From NCBI GenBank assembly GCA_018817385.1, contig JAHIUA010000094.1, positions 1 to 46,661 of the forward strand: 46,661 nt of DNA, in the 5' to 3' direction. The notes beneath the pieces were generated by a model. The model ran no database searches and was not told the origin of the DNA. It worked only from the letters and a program-made list of their open reading frames with translations. Numbering within the stretch: the first letter of the stretch is position 1; every line of letters begins with the position of its first letter. The position numbers and the translations under genes were made by a program. This DNA comes from Pseudomonadota bacterium (lineage in GTDB: Bacteria; Desulfobacterota; Desulfobulbia; Desulfobulbales; Desulfocapsaceae). Below, piece after piece: positions 32,085-42,544 of the stretch.

Positions 32085-34886
32085 CTAATTGCTCCATTCT
32101 TCCTCCACCTCCTTGGATTCAGTCGGTACCTCAGGTGTAAGGATTCTCAAGAGTACGGCATCGCTGTCATAGGCATCAAATGTTTTTCGCGCATTCCACA
32201 CATCAAGATTGCGCTGGCCATTATGGATCTTCAAAACCCCATGCAGCCCATGGTAGCGCACGTAGAAGACGCCATCGCGTTCATCCTCAGTAATTACCCC
32301 TTTCGCTCCAATATCGATCTTGTTACTCCCGGCAAATGCATAAGGAATAAGGATACGGTTTTGGGACACATCAATGATTGCTTTTCCGGCAACATCATCA
32401 ATGGTCAGCGCCTTCTTGAGCCAGCTTTTTGTACCACGCTGGTTGGCAATCATTGCAACAATGGGTTTTGAATTCGTCATTTGCAGAGCACTTTCAAGAT
32501 GGACCATGACAGGTTTTTTCCAGATGGAGCGGGCTTTCGTAAATTTGAGATCTGCCGACCAGTCTTCTTCCGTATGGCTCACCTCATCTCCTGTCACCTT
32601 GACATTGTGCAGACGTAAGGATGATCCTGAAATATCAAAGTCCATATTCTCAGGCACACCATCAATGAGCAAGATATCGACCGTTAACTCCCCCTCCACC
32701 GCCTGTTGATCGACATTGGCCGACAATCCCGTTGTCCTCATTTTCACATAACCGTTAGCACTCTCTGGTGTCATCCTGATGTCAGATGAAAGATGTGCTT
32801 TTCCACCTGTAAAATGTAGAGGTGAATCTACTGGCAGATACTGGTTATAGACCGACATGTCACGTACTTTTGCACTGGGGATCTGTAGATGTAAACTCAT
32901 ATCCTTGACCTTATTCCCTATTGTAACCTTGCGTGCCAGCGCCTCCAAACTGATAGTGACATCTTCGATGAACGTCTTCTCTTCATCTTTGCGCCGCATA
33001 CCTGCATTGTTCAATAAGATGTTGAGTAACATATCCGGTTTTTCACCGCCGTTTTCAATCAGGAGGCTGACTTCGCCTTCTCCAACTGCAGTGTAATCAA
33101 GCACTTCCACACCGAGCACCTGCGGATGAATAGCAAGCCTGCTTCCCTTTGCCAGCCAACCTTGACTCAAAAAAACATCAGCACTTACCTTACCGGCTCC
33201 GGTTACAGCCAATCCGTAGCTGTTGTTGAGTAAAATACTCAACAACATCAGGTCAGAAATGGAGGCAGTAATCTGTAGCCCTTCATCACCAGAATCAAGC
33301 GTGGTCAAAAGACCTTTTCTCTTCAATCGCTGGTAGAGTTCTCTGAAACCAGTTTCTTCAACCATCCCTCCAGGCAAGAGTATTTTAAGTTTGCCTTTCA
33401 GGATATCCACATCAATATCCAAGGGTTCTGATCTGTGTTGCATCTCATTACTGAGTTGTGCCCCCTGCAGGTGTACATAGGTTCCGCTGATATCAAGTTC
33501 TGAGGCAATTGCCGGACTCGTAACCTTGAGCAATACATCCAGATTGGAATGAAAGCGATAGGCTTTAAAACCAACATCGGCGGCCTTGGAACTGAGCCGC
33601 AGATCAGTGGTAATACCGGTCTGGGTAACTTCTGCAAATCCCTGCAACCTTCCCTGACCTCCATACAAATGAAGTGCTAATTGTTCTGGGATATAGGCCT
33701 GGTAGACACTAATATCTGGAATTTCAACAGCAGGAATTGTGACACGCAGTTTTTGTCCTTGAAAAGGTTTGTTCTTTCCAGGAAGAATGGAACGATTTGC
33801 CTGACCGGTAACACTCACTCCGTTGCCCAGAAACAGCAAAACTTTCTGATCAGTATCAAAAGCTTCAAGCGTGCTGAATGTAATTAAAAAATGTGTCTCA
33901 TCTTTATTATCAGCCGCCTTGATAGTAATTCGACCATCGCCTTTAAGGTGTTTATCAAGGATATCCAATGAAAGTTTTCGTGCTGATACATTAAGATCAG
34001 TGCCTGGCAACAATTCTCCCCTCTGCAGATGGATACGTCCCTCTACGAGACCTCTTCCATCAACTGCCAACCCTTCAAAATTTGTGAGATAGATATTGAG
34101 GAAAGTCAGATTTTCAGTTTCGGTATGTACTTCAGCATCGACATTTAAAAACTCCAGGATATCATGCTCTTCAGCTTTCTCCGTCAAAAAAGGGAGAAAG
34201 CTTACAGTACCTTTGATAGATCCGTCCCGTATGACCTGACGATCACCATTGAGAGTCAATGACTGAAAGTTGATATCAATGTTACCATTTTCTAATGAGA
34301 AGCCCCCCTCGCCACCATCAAAGTGCAAGTCGCTTCGGTATTCTCCCTTCAGCTTTCCATGAATTTGATCCAGCCGGAACGCATGGCTGCCGTGGGCATG
34401 GATGTTGGTTATACTCACGCTCCAAGGGGTACGGGTTTGCTGCAAAGAAGGTTCGGTCTCTTCGGTCTCTTCGGCCTCTTCGAGTATCCGCTCTTTGCTG
34501 GGTGGGAAAGAGGTGCCAATCGGATCATAAGTATTGTCAGTTTCGCCAAGAGTCCGTTGGGAATACGCCACATCTTTGACCGTAACAGCACTCAGCCTTA
34601 CTGAGTGCCATAGCAGGGAGGGCAAGGAAATTGAGGCGCTTACTGTTGATGTCCCTACCTGCCACTGCAGTGTATCTGTTTGGCCATGGACCAGAAGGGC
34701 CTGAGCATATATGCGAAAGGGGTACGGTGACCAGGCATGTTTCCAGGAGACGACAAGTGTCTCTGGATTGATTCGATTGATAAGTGTTTGGGATAGAGAC
34801 AGGTTCAGGACTGTATTTATCAGTATAAGATAGATGATTTCCAGGATGAGGATTGTTTTAGCTATGCGAACCAGTAAGGAATTCAA
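32085..34886 (-). CDS. AsmA/TamB-like large envelope protein
   Basis: Protein of 933 residues with one N-terminal transmembrane helix (about 8-30) and a long periplasmic part of short beta-strand repeats, as in AsmA, YdbH and TamB proteins that bridge the inner and outer membranes and move phospholipids. An internal duplication is visible: DISVYQAYIPEQL...YGGQGRLQG and DMSVYNQYLPVDS...TGGKAHLSS, each preceded by a related segment (AVDGRGLVEGRI and AVTGAGKVSADV). A low-complexity acidic stretch (EEAEETEETEP) lies near residue 138. The start is TTG 34886, supported by GAAGG six bases upstream and by the helix that follows. Which AsmA-like subfamily it belongs to is not clear. Confidence 0.75.
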   Translation of the reverse strand: MNSLLVRIAKTILILEIIYLILINTVLNLSLSQTLINRINPETLVVSWKHAWSPYPFRIYAQALLVHGQTDTLQWQVGTSTVSASISLPSLLWHSVRLSAVTVKDVAYSQRTLGETDNTYDPIGTSFPPSKERILEEAEETEETEPSLQQTRTPWSVSITNIHAHGSHAFRLDQIHGKLKGEYRSDLHFDGGEGGFSLENGNIDINFQSLTLNGDRQVIRDGSIKGTVSFLPFLTEKAEEHDILEFLNVDAEVHTETENLTFLNIYLTNFEGLAVDGRGLVEGRIHLQRGELLPGTDLNVSARKLSLDILDKHLKGDGRITIKAADNKDETHFLITFSTLEAFDTDQKVLLFLGNGVSVTGQANRSILPGKNKPFQGQKLRVTIPAVEIPDISVYQAYIPEQLALHLYGGQGRLQGFAEVTQTGITTDLRLSSKAADVGFKAYRFHSNLDVLLKVTSPAIASELDISGTYVHLQGAQLSNEMQHRSEPLDIDVDILKGKLKILLPGGMVEETGFRELYQRLKRKGLLTTLDSGDEGLQITASISDLMLLSILLNNSYGLAVTGAGKVSADVFLSQGWLAKGSRLAIHPQVLGVEVLDYTAVGEGEVSLLIENGGEKPDMLLNILLNNAGMRRKDEEKTFIEDVTISLEALARKVTIGNKVKDMSLHLQIPSAKVRDMSVYNQYLPVDSPLHFTGGKAHLSSDIRMTPESANGYVKMRTTGLSANVDQQAVEGELTVDILLIDGVPENMDFDISGSSLRLHNVKVTGDEVSHTEEDWSADLKFTKARSIWKKPVMVHLESALQMTNSKPIVAMIANQRGTKSWLKKALTIDDVAGKAIIDVSQNRILIPYAFAGSNKIDIGAKGVITEDERDGVFYVRYHGLHGVLKIHNGQRNLDVWNARKTFDAYDSDAVLLRILTPEVPTESKEVEEEWSN

Positions 34887-35593
34887 GAGGTACCTTCTGC
34901 TATCAGTTTCAGTTCCAGGAAAACATCACTTTGTAACAAACGGCCACTACTCCATTTAAGCATATTTACCTTTTTTGTGATAGAAACTTCGGAAAATTAT
35001 CCAGGAGAACTCTCTGGGTAAAATTCATCTGTTCAGGAACACTGCAGGGTGCACGTTTACCTGAATATGGAGAACGATGCTGCAAAAGATCCTTAGCCTC
35101 TGTCCCAATTCTCCTGACTACCAGAACCAACATCTTGCCAACAATCCAGACCATAAAACAAGAGTTATCTTGATTTGCGATTTTCGCTTTGTTCCATGAG
35201 CCAAAAACCAACTTGTCCCCTGCATCTCCCTCCCTGTATGCCAAACGAGAAAAGGACATCAGCCCAAACAAGGGGACAGGCCAACATGAGAACATTCAAA
35301 CAGCCACCTGTATATTTGAGAAACCTTATTCCTGGTGAGGTCAGGGGAAGAGTCAAACACTGATTCAGTGGAGGTTCCCTCAGTAAAGATGCATTCGAGT
35401 TGGACCTGCACCTCCCATGAAGACAGTTGGAAAGTGCCTGATGATCCAGAGCAAAACCTTCGTCAGGGAAACATGGTCAGGGCTTTTCTATTTGAGACGC
35501 CTTGTTTGTTCTTGTTTACTTGCTTTTACAGCACTATTTTGATAGTGCTTCTATTTGCCAAGAAAAATCCAACAAGAAAGGCTCAGGACAACA
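34887..35593. other. Intergenic region upstream of argA
   Basis: About 700 bases between divergent genes with no supported gene. A 7-bp hairpin (AGCACTA...TAGTGCT) lies near 35531-35550, about 50 bases before the argA start. Confidence 0.4.
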
Positions 35594-36940
35594 GTGAATG
35601 ATTTCCCTTTAAAAAACAACTCGTTTGAGACCGGAGTAAGTGGCATCAGAGAGGTATTCAACTACCTGAAGCGCTACAGGAAGAAGACCTTTGTGCTGAA
35701 GATAGAGGACAGCCTGCTCCTTAATCCCCTGTTTCCCATGCTCATGAAGGATATCATCCATCTCCATGACATTGGAATCAACATTGTCATCATTCCCGGG
35801 ATCCGCACCACCATTGAGGAAAAACTTTCCAGAGCCAACATATCCACCCGGTTTGTCAACGGAATGCGGATCACCCCTGCCGAGGCCCTTCCCTTTGTAA
35901 AACTTGCAGCCATGGAGGTTGCCGAGACCATTATCTCCCACCTTGCCGCAGGAGGTGCCAACGGCATCATGGGCAACTGGATCAGGGCCAGGGCCATAGG
36001 GGTGAGCCAGGGGGTGGACTACGAATTTACCGGATGTATCGAAAAGATACGGTCAGACATCGTCAGTCAGCTCCTTGAGCAGAATTTTATTCCGGTGATA
36101 TATAACATCGGATTCAATTCCACAGGCAAGAGTTACAATGTCAACTCCAGCCACATCACCTGCAGGCTCTGCCAGGACCTTGACGTGATCAAGCTCTTTT
36201 TCATCGGCAGGGATGAGGGGATTCCCGTTGCAAACCTTCAGTGCCCCGAGGGGATCGAAACCCATCCCTCCGGCATTTTTTCCAACCTTGATCTGGCCCA
36301 GGTTGATTATCTGCTCAAACACAACAGGGACGTGCTGGAACTGGACTATCGCGAATATCTGGAAAATGCCCTTGAGGCGACCCGGGCTCAGAACGGGGTC
36401 AACCGGGTACATATCATCTGCGGAACGAGGGAGGGTTCCCTGTTGCAGGAGGTCTTCTCCAGCATGGGACTTGGTACCATGATCTATAGGAACAAGTATG
36501 CCCATATCAGGGTTGCCACCTGTGAAGATGTTCCCGAGATTCTCCATCTCATGGACGGTTATGTCAAAAAGGGCAATCTGGTATTACGTTCCGAGGCCGA
36601 GCTCAACGAGCAGATCACGGATTATTACATCTACGAGGTGGACATGTCCGTGTATGGCTGCGGTGCCCTCTACCGCCAGGATGACGAAACTGGCGAAATA
36701 GGAGCCATCAGCGTCAATCCATCCTATAAATCCAAGGGGGTCGGCAGGGGGATCATGGAATTTCTCATCGACCTTGGACGCAAAAGAGGACTCAAGCGGT
36801 TGTTTGTTTTGACCACCCAGACTTCGGACTGGTTTTATAACTTCGGTTTTATCCAGGGAACTCCTGCCGATCTGCCCCAGGGCAGAAAGGCAAGGTACAA
36901 CAACGAACGAAACTCACGGGTACTGCTGCTTGATCTTTAG
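35594..36940 (+). CDS. argA: N-acetylglutamate synthase (amino-acid kinase plus GNAT)
   Basis: Classical ArgA of 448 residues that makes N-acetylglutamate from glutamate and acetyl-CoA, the first step of arginine synthesis. Residues about 1-295 are the amino-acid-kinase-like domain that usually binds arginine as feedback inhibitor (KTFVLKIEDSLL, NIVIIPGIRTTIEEKL). About 300-440 is the GNAT domain (ISVNPSYKSKGVGRGIMEFLIDLG, TTQTSDWFYNFGF). I chose GTG 35594 because AGGA lies five bases upstream and because the ArgA N-terminus aligns there; TTG 35557 in the same frame is less likely. Codon use is GC-richer than in the flanking DNA. No other arginine gene is adjacent. Confidence 0.92.
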   Translation: MNDFPLKNNSFETGVSGIREVFNYLKRYRKKTFVLKIEDSLLLNPLFPMLMKDIIHLHDIGINIVIIPGIRTTIEEKLSRANISTRFVNGMRITPAEALPFVKLAAMEVAETIISHLAAGGANGIMGNWIRARAIGVSQGVDYEFTGCIEKIRSDIVSQLLEQNFIPVIYNIGFNSTGKSYNVNSSHITCRLCQDLDVIKLFFIGRDEGIPVANLQCPEGIETHPSGIFSNLDLAQVDYLLKHNRDVLELDYREYLENALEATRAQNGVNRVHIICGTREGSLLQEVFSSMGLGTMIYRNKYAHIRVATCEDVPEILHLMDGYVKKGNLVLRSEAELNEQITDYYIYEVDMSVYGCGALYRQDDETGEIGAISVNPSYKSKGVGRGIMEFLIDLGRKRGLKRLFVLTTQTSDWFYNFGFIQGTPADLPQGRKARYNNERNSRVLLLDL

Positions 36941-38105
36941 GTGGCCTTTAGTCAACGCGGACACCCATGCAGTTATCGACATCTCCATTTTGCCTCTTTT
37001 TATCGCTGGGTTGGGTACTAAACGTTCACCTTTCAGCGCGAAAAACAGGAGACGGGTGGCGCCTTGCCTCTTGCTCGTTTGAGTCAAGCAACGGCTTGCC
37101 CCCTCTCCCCTCAAAACGCTCTTTTTTATTGTGCCCAATTGCCAGCGTATCAACAAAAAGCATAGCTGCCCCAGCAGAAGTTTTTCTTAAAATAAAACGA
37201 GTCAGATAAGCCTGGATAACGACCGGCAAGTGTGAAAAGATGAAAAACTTGTGGATATCAGAGGAGATAATGGGGCCGAGAGCATGGAGACTCTGAACCA
37301 ATGAGATCTTTCGTTTTTAAACAATAGTGACATAAAAACGAAACTTCTTAATATTACACAAAAATACAGAGAAGGTTGTTCATTTTATATTGCCACCAGC
37401 CCCGACAGGAGTACTGAGTAATGATGAGTTAGACAAAACCAGTGGGGGAGTTGATAGATTAATACCGCCTGAACTTGCAGGTCCATGAGTATATCAGTAC
37501 CTTAGAGACTCTTTTCGTGATTTTTTGAAAAGAATTCCGTGAAGGTCCTTTCACCCAAGGGGGATCTGTACTGAGTACCGGCTTACCGTTCATCACCGGT
37601 GTTCGAATGATATGGTTCTGTCCAAGTTTGTTGTATCATGTTTGTTTCCTTCAGCCTAACGTGAAAATCACTGAATCATCCAGTGCATTTTTTCGTCAAA
37701 AACAAGCAAAGAGCCAAGCCAATACTCGCCCCCTTCTTAAGTCATCATAAATGGTGAAGGCGGTGGGAGTTAACCCAGCAGCCAACCTATAAACATGGGC
37801 CTTGGCGCGTTTCCGGGTAAGAAGCAGGAAAACAACGAATAAGTCATTACTGTTCATTCTTCTCTCAAGAGTCCCAATGAATTGATGCTCAGAAATTACC
37901 TCTGATATGAGAACCATCCTTTTAAATTATATTTATGAAAAAACGATAACATGTTAAGATGATGAGTTGCTTATAAACTTACCTGCATTTACGTTTTAAT
38001 GGCTACAGAAAGAATAATAAAAAAGATTATTCTTTCTGTCCTGATGGCTCATTAACTAACCGAATTACAACTTCATCAGCAAATATTGTTTCAGGGGGAA
38101 GAGCT
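36941..38105. other. Long intergenic region
   Basis: About 1,160 bases without a supported gene. It is AT-rich towards the right and ends with a perfect hairpin (38005-38039) and the ribosome site GGGAAG of the next gene. Confidence 0.4.
38005..38039. promoter_or_regulatory. Perfect 14-bp hairpin 67 nt before the beta-helix gene
   Basis: The arm ACAGAAAGAATAAT (38005-38018) pairs exactly with 38026-38039 around an A-rich 7-base loop. There is no T run on either side, so a leader structure, an operator or a small repeat is more likely than a terminator. Confidence 0.5.
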
Positions 38106-39623
38106 ATGAATGGAAGAATTATTTTTGGGATTAATTCCTCAATTATTGTTCTTGTTGCAATGACATTTTCATCTTCTCCAGCTGCCACCTTTCAGGTGAG
38201 CAATTCAAGCCAGCTACAATCTGCACTGTTGAACGCCCTGAACAATGGTCAGAATGACACCATTCGCCTTGCCCAGGGGGTATATACGGGCAATTTTATT
38301 TACTCGGGCCATGTAGCTGGAGATCTGATTATCGAAGGAGGTTGGCGAAATGATTTTACTGGCAGAGTGATCAACGCCGATAATACTGTTTTGGATGGCA
38401 ATCAACAAGGGAGTGTTTTTATATATTCCTGTGACCGACCAGGAAACCTGATGCTAGACGGTATTACCTTCCAGAATGGTAAGCACTCAAACGATGGGGT
38501 AGGGATATATATTCACCATCTTTATGACAATTGGAATCAGGTGCAAAATAAGACAACAATTACAAACAGCACAATAAAAAATAACTCTGCGACTGAAGAC
38601 AATGATGGGGTTCGAGGGATAGGACTGTATATCTGGACATATACTGAAATAGCCATCACCAACAATATTTTCACAGGAAACCATCCTCTAGAGCAAAATT
38701 ATGCCAGCTTCGCTGGTGGTGCTATGTATTTGGAGACCAACAATAAACTGGATATTATAACCAATCATATTTACAACAATAAAGCTAACACCGGAGGAGG
38801 AATATACCTCGACGTAAATTCCCAGCAGGTTCGTATCATTGGCAACACTATAAACGATAATGAGGCAACTCAACCTGACCATATATCTGGTTCTGGTGGA
38901 GGTATCAATGCATCGAATTGGGTTCTGGAAACACCATCGATTATATCTCAAAATATTATTTCTCATAACAAATCAGGACAGTATGGTGGCGGTATTATAT
39001 GGAGTTCAGGCGGTGGAGATGTAATCTTTACCAACAACCTGATTACAGGTAATACGGCAACGTTGTCAGGAGGTGGTGTTACAATCTGGGCCCGCTCTGA
39101 CTACGTCAGAACCATAGATTTTACAAACAACACGGTGGCGTCAAATCAGGCAGGCAGGCATGGTGGCGGCTTAGATTTATGGATGTTATACGATGGTGCA
39201 ACAGCGAATGTATACAACAACATCTTCTGGGGAAACGTATCGGATGATCCCGGCTATGACATGTACCTAGATAACGATTACGACGACAACTATCTTGCAA
39301 GTGTTTGCAATTTATACAATAATAACTTTAACCAGAGCGATTGGGGAATATTTATGGATATTCCTTTTTCCATTCACTCAAGTAACCTGAATCACAAAGA
39401 CCCCCTGTTTGCTGATCCATTAGAGGGAAATTATAAGCTAGCCTATGGATCTCCCAGTCTAAATACTGGAAACAATAATGCCCCAAGCCTTCCCTCAACA
39501 GATCTTTTAGGAAATTTACGTATTCAAAATGGGATTGTCGATATGGGTGCCTACGAAGGAGCAGGCACTCTTGTTTCCGTAAAACCAGTATTGTCACATC
39601 TGATCCTGCTTCTAAAAGAATAG
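38106..39623 (+). CDS. Secreted right-handed beta-helix protein
   Basis: Exported protein of 505 residues. A signal peptide (about 1-27, ending SPAA) is followed by many short repeats with N-N ladders and GGG turns (ITNSTIKNNSA, GGGIYLDVNS, GNTINDNEA, FTNNLITGNTATLSGGGV), the pattern of a parallel beta-helix as in pectate-lyase-like and polymorphic outer-membrane proteins. The C-terminal part (NHKDPLFADPLEGNYKLAYGSPSLNTG and DMGAYEGAG) is the choice-of-anchor-Q type ending. No catalytic residues of a pectate lyase can be pointed out. It is rich in asparagine and AT-rich compared with central genes. Surface binding or a degraded polysaccharide lyase fold are the options. Confidence 0.87.
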   Translation: MNGRIIFGINSSIIVLVAMTFSSSPAATFQVSNSSQLQSALLNALNNGQNDTIRLAQGVYTGNFIYSGHVAGDLIIEGGWRNDFTGRVINADNTVLDGNQQGSVFIYSCDRPGNLMLDGITFQNGKHSNDGVGIYIHHLYDNWNQVQNKTTITNSTIKNNSATEDNDGVRGIGLYIWTYTEIAITNNIFTGNHPLEQNYASFAGGAMYLETNNKLDIITNHIYNNKANTGGGIYLDVNSQQVRIIGNTINDNEATQPDHISGSGGGINASNWVLETPSIISQNIISHNKSGQYGGGIIWSSGGGDVIFTNNLITGNTATLSGGGVTIWARSDYVRTIDFTNNTVASNQAGRHGGGLDLWMLYDGATANVYNNIFWGNVSDDPGYDMYLDNDYDDNYLASVCNLYNNNFNQSDWGIFMDIPFSIHSSNLNHKDPLFADPLEGNYKLAYGSPSLNTGNNNAPSLPSTDLLGNLRIQNGIVDMGAYEGAGTLVSVKPVLSHLILLLKE

Positions 39624-39727
39624 ACGATAGGAAATCTCAGGAAATTTTCATAGAAGCCCCTTTGAAAGCACGAAAGGAGACTTCTATAGACAAAAAACGT
39701 CCACTCCCAGAGCTTTTATACCATGAT

Positions 39728-39770
39728 AACTCATGGTTAACTTGGTCCGAGCCCGTATTGGGCGTATTTG
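39728..39770 (+). repeat. Short interspersed repeat, copy 1
   Basis: Begins AACTCATGGTTAACTTGG and continues through TCCGAGCCCGT to a GTATTT segment. Copies 2 and 3 lie at 42482-42525 and 43586-43609 in the same direction. It follows the beta-helix gene by about 100 bases. Confidence 0.7.
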
Positions 39771-40427
39771 GGCCGTATTTGCCGTAGTGTCCCTGCAAAT
39801 GCCGTTTTTGGACAAAGAGTTGCCACCCACGCCTGGCTCTTATGTTCCTTGTTGAGCCGCTCCGACTTACTTTCATAATTCTCAATTTTTTCATGTTCCC
39901 TTGTGGGAACTCCATCACCACAGGCTCAACAGCGTGTTCAATTTTGTCGATCCACTTCTCCCCAGAATAGCAATGCAACCTGTCGAATTCCGATAGAGAA
40001 TTTTTTTCTCCAGTTTTAGTTTCCATATTTCTTTCATATTTGGTGCACATTTTAAGATTACCTTTATAGCTAACCACATAACGATAAAACAACTCTCAGG
40101 AATGTAAGTACAAAACAGACAACTATTCAGAATAAAACAAAATAGACATGACACGAGTAAAAGAAATAAAACGCTGACAATGCCTGTAGCCCTGAGAATC
40201 TAGTTCGTGGTGGTGGATAATCGCTTTTATCAGTGAAATGAGCAGGAACCGCCATCCTCACTCCCTGCCACCAGAAGTGAGATACGTGTTTGATTATACT
40301 CCAAACATAGCTTTCAGAGCTGCTAGAATGACGCTCTAAAGATGAAAGAACCTGAAGACAGTTCATACGCTGTCACATCACAATAGTGTATCACATTGCA
40401 GCCAGTCACTTAAAAAGGAGATTAATT
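39771..40427. other. Intergenic region
   Basis: About 650 bases without a gene that I can support. A 151-codon open stretch on the minus strand (40092-39637) covers repeat copy 1 and has no recognisable motif. The right end carries the AAGGAG site of the CotH gene. Confidence 0.4.
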
Positions 40428-41897
40428 ATGCACCTCATGAGAAAGTTAACTATTACACTTGTTATACTGACAATAAATTTGTCGAGTATATTCGCAAGTG
40501 ACTCATCTGAAGCAGGTTCAACGGAGTTACAGGGGAATGCATTGTTAATCCCAACAATCTGCTCGTTGTTACTTCCAGATAATGAAGAAACTGAAGAGTA
40601 TACTGATACCGACTTTGACACTGTCGACTGGGACGAGACAACACACAGCAAAAGTGCCGATCCAGATTTCGATGAAGTATTTGATAGCGCACAGGTTAAG
40701 CGCCTTGATTTTGTCATCACAGCTAAACGCTGGCAGAGTATGCTGGATAATATGACAGACCTGTATGGTGAGTTTGGTCAAGGGCCCAGCCAAGGTTTTC
40801 TTGAAGATGTAGAGGATCCGATCTTTGTTCCTGCAGAAGTTTTCTACAACGACACAGAGTGGTACCGGGTCGGAATTCGCTTTAAGGGAAATTCAAGCCT
40901 GCAAAGCAGCTGGCAAATGGGAATTTTGAAGCTATCTTTCAAGCTTGATTTTGACGAGTTTGAAGATTACTACCCTCAGATCGATAATCAACGTTTTTAT
41001 GGATTCAAGAAATTGAGCCTGAAAAACAATTACCAAGATAAATCACTATTACGGGAGAAGGTTGCGGCAGACGTTTTCGCAAGTGCAGGTCTTGCCGTGT
41101 CCCACACGGCTTTCTATGCACTGTACATCGATCACGGAGATGGTTCTGAGTATTTCGGACTGTACACACTGGTTGAAGAAGTTGATGACACCGTCCTTGA
41201 TACTCAGTTCGCCAGCGATGATGGCAACCTCTATAAACCTGAGGATGGCAGTGCCAATTTTGTAGAAGGAACATTCAATGAAGAAGATTTCGTAAAAAAG
41301 ACCAACGAAGACGAGGAAGACTGGACTGATATTGAGGATCTCTTTAGCGCCTTACATAGTGCCGAACGCCTCAGTGCCCCTGGAAACTGGAGAACAGAAC
41401 TGGAATCCGTCTTTAATGTTGATCTCTTCCTGAAATATCTGGCGGTAAATGGAATCATACAAAACTGGGATTCTTACGGCAGGATGAGTCACAACTTCTT
41501 CTTGTATAATGACCCAGACTCCGAGATCACATGGATCCCCTGGGATCACAATGAAACCCTGCAGGAAGGGCAAATGGGCGGTGCGCTGGCTCTAGATTTT
41601 TCAAACATTGAAATCGGCGGCTGGCCGCTGATCGAAAAGATCTATGCCGATGCAACCTACAAGGATCAATATGACAAGTATGTCTTAGAGGTCATTCAAA
41701 ATGGCTTTAAAACCGAGACAATTCAGGCCCTTTACGACACCTATTCGGAATTGGTAGAGCCTTATGCTTTGATAGAAAGAGAGGGGTATTCCTTCCTGCG
41801 TGACCCATTTGAATTTTACCAAGCGATCGTTATGCTAAAACAACATGCTGTTGCTCGTGCAGCTGCTGTCGACGCCTATTTGCCTGATGATCTATAG
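40428..41897 (+). CDS. CotH-family secreted protein kinase-like protein
   Basis: Protein of 489 residues with a signal peptide (about 1-24, ending IFAS), an acidic linker (EETEEYTDTDFDTVDWDE) and a CotH domain. Landmarks are WYRVGIRFKGNSSL, FYGFKKLSLKNNYQDKSLLREKVAADVFASAG, EYFGLYTLVEEVDD and NWDSYGRMSHNFFLYNDPDSEITWIPWDHN. CotH of Bacillus spores is an atypical kinase that phosphorylates coat proteins; bacterial relatives occur widely as exported proteins of unknown substrate. ATG 40428 has a perfect AAGGAG site. A role on the outside of the cell is likely. The neighbouring beta-helix protein is also secreted and could be a partner, but the two genes are 800 bases apart with a repeat between them. 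Confidence 0.9.
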   Translation: MHLMRKLTITLVILTINLSSIFASDSSEAGSTELQGNALLIPTICSLLLPDNEETEEYTDTDFDTVDWDETTHSKSADPDFDEVFDSAQVKRLDFVITAKRWQSMLDNMTDLYGEFGQGPSQGFLEDVEDPIFVPAEVFYNDTEWYRVGIRFKGNSSLQSSWQMGILKLSFKLDFDEFEDYYPQIDNQRFYGFKKLSLKNNYQDKSLLREKVAADVFASAGLAVSHTAFYALYIDHGDGSEYFGLYTLVEEVDDTVLDTQFASDDGNLYKPEDGSANFVEGTFNEEDFVKKTNEDEEDWTDIEDLFSALHSAERLSAPGNWRTELESVFNVDLFLKYLAVNGIIQNWDSYGRMSHNFFLYNDPDSEITWIPWDHNETLQEGQMGGALALDFSNIEIGGWPLIEKIYADATYKDQYDKYVLEVIQNGFKTETIQALYDTYSELVEPYALIEREGYSFLRDPFEFYQAIVMLKQHAVARAAAVDAYLPDDL

Positions 41898-42114
41898 ATG
41901 ACAGGTAGGCGGCAACTAAGCGACTAGAGAAGTTTGACAGATCTGTTTTTTCAAACAGAGGGCAGACAACCGGGCCCTGCCCTAAATACATATTCCAGAC
42001 GATTGCGAACAGTGATTCCGACCGAATCCGGACAACAGTTTTAGAGCATAGCGGCGCATAGAACAATCCGGCAGATAAAACCTTGTTGAATCAATTTTTC
42101 AATGAGGTCTTATC

Positions 42115-42300
42115 ATGCCGAGAAAAAGGGTATCTATGCGTAAGATACGAGAGATATTACGTCTCAAATACAGGTGCGGTTGCAGCCTTTCTGAGATCAG
42201 CAAGAGTTGCTGTATAGGCAGGGGGGACGGTTAGCGACTACCTCCAACGTGCCAAGGCGGGAGGGTTAAGATGACCGCTGCCTATATTTCGATCCATTGA
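42115..42300 (+). pseudogene. IS21-family IstA transposase, N-terminal remnant
   Basis: The reading frame begins MPRKRVSMRKIREILRLK and continues CSLSEISKSCCIGRG, the helix-turn-helix start of IS21 IstA proteins. One extra G in the run at 42221-42226 shifts the frame; TVSDYLQRAKAGGLR follows in the shifted frame, then a TGA stands where IstA has tryptophan before PLP. No further transposase sequence or IstB follows, so only a dead fragment is left. Confidence 0.85.
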
Positions 42301-42481
42301 CCCTGCCTCCAATGGTTACCATTTGCCCAGTGGTTCAAGGACCAACTCGTCAGGGCCTCTTTATAAAACATCGCAGGCTGCAACTCATGCAAATCCCTGA
42401 AGATTCTGATAAGCACTTTTTCAAGACCAACGAATTATGTTTCTTGACTCTGGGACATCCCCAGAGCTGTTATATCAGGAC
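42301..42481. other. Non-coding remnant next to IS21 fragment
   Basis: About 180 bases between the IstA remnant and repeat copy 2; no gene seen. Confidence 0.4.
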
Positions 42482-42525
42482 AACTCATGGTTAGCTTGAT
42501 CCGACCCCGTACTTGGCCGTATTTG
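42482..42525 (+). repeat. Short interspersed repeat, copy 2
   Basis: Matches copy 1 over AACTCATGGTTAGCTTGATC and on through CCGACCCCGT and GGCCGTATTTG. It lies just beyond the cut-off C-terminal end of the DUF1566 pseudogene. Confidence 0.7.
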
Positions 42526-42544
42526 TTCAAGGGGAAAGCCGATG

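Noticed and set aside
39637-40092. A 151-codon open stretch on the minus strand
   Set aside because: It contains repeat copy 1, has no ribosome site or recognisable domain, and its composition looks non-coding. It could be a fragment, but I cannot support a gene.
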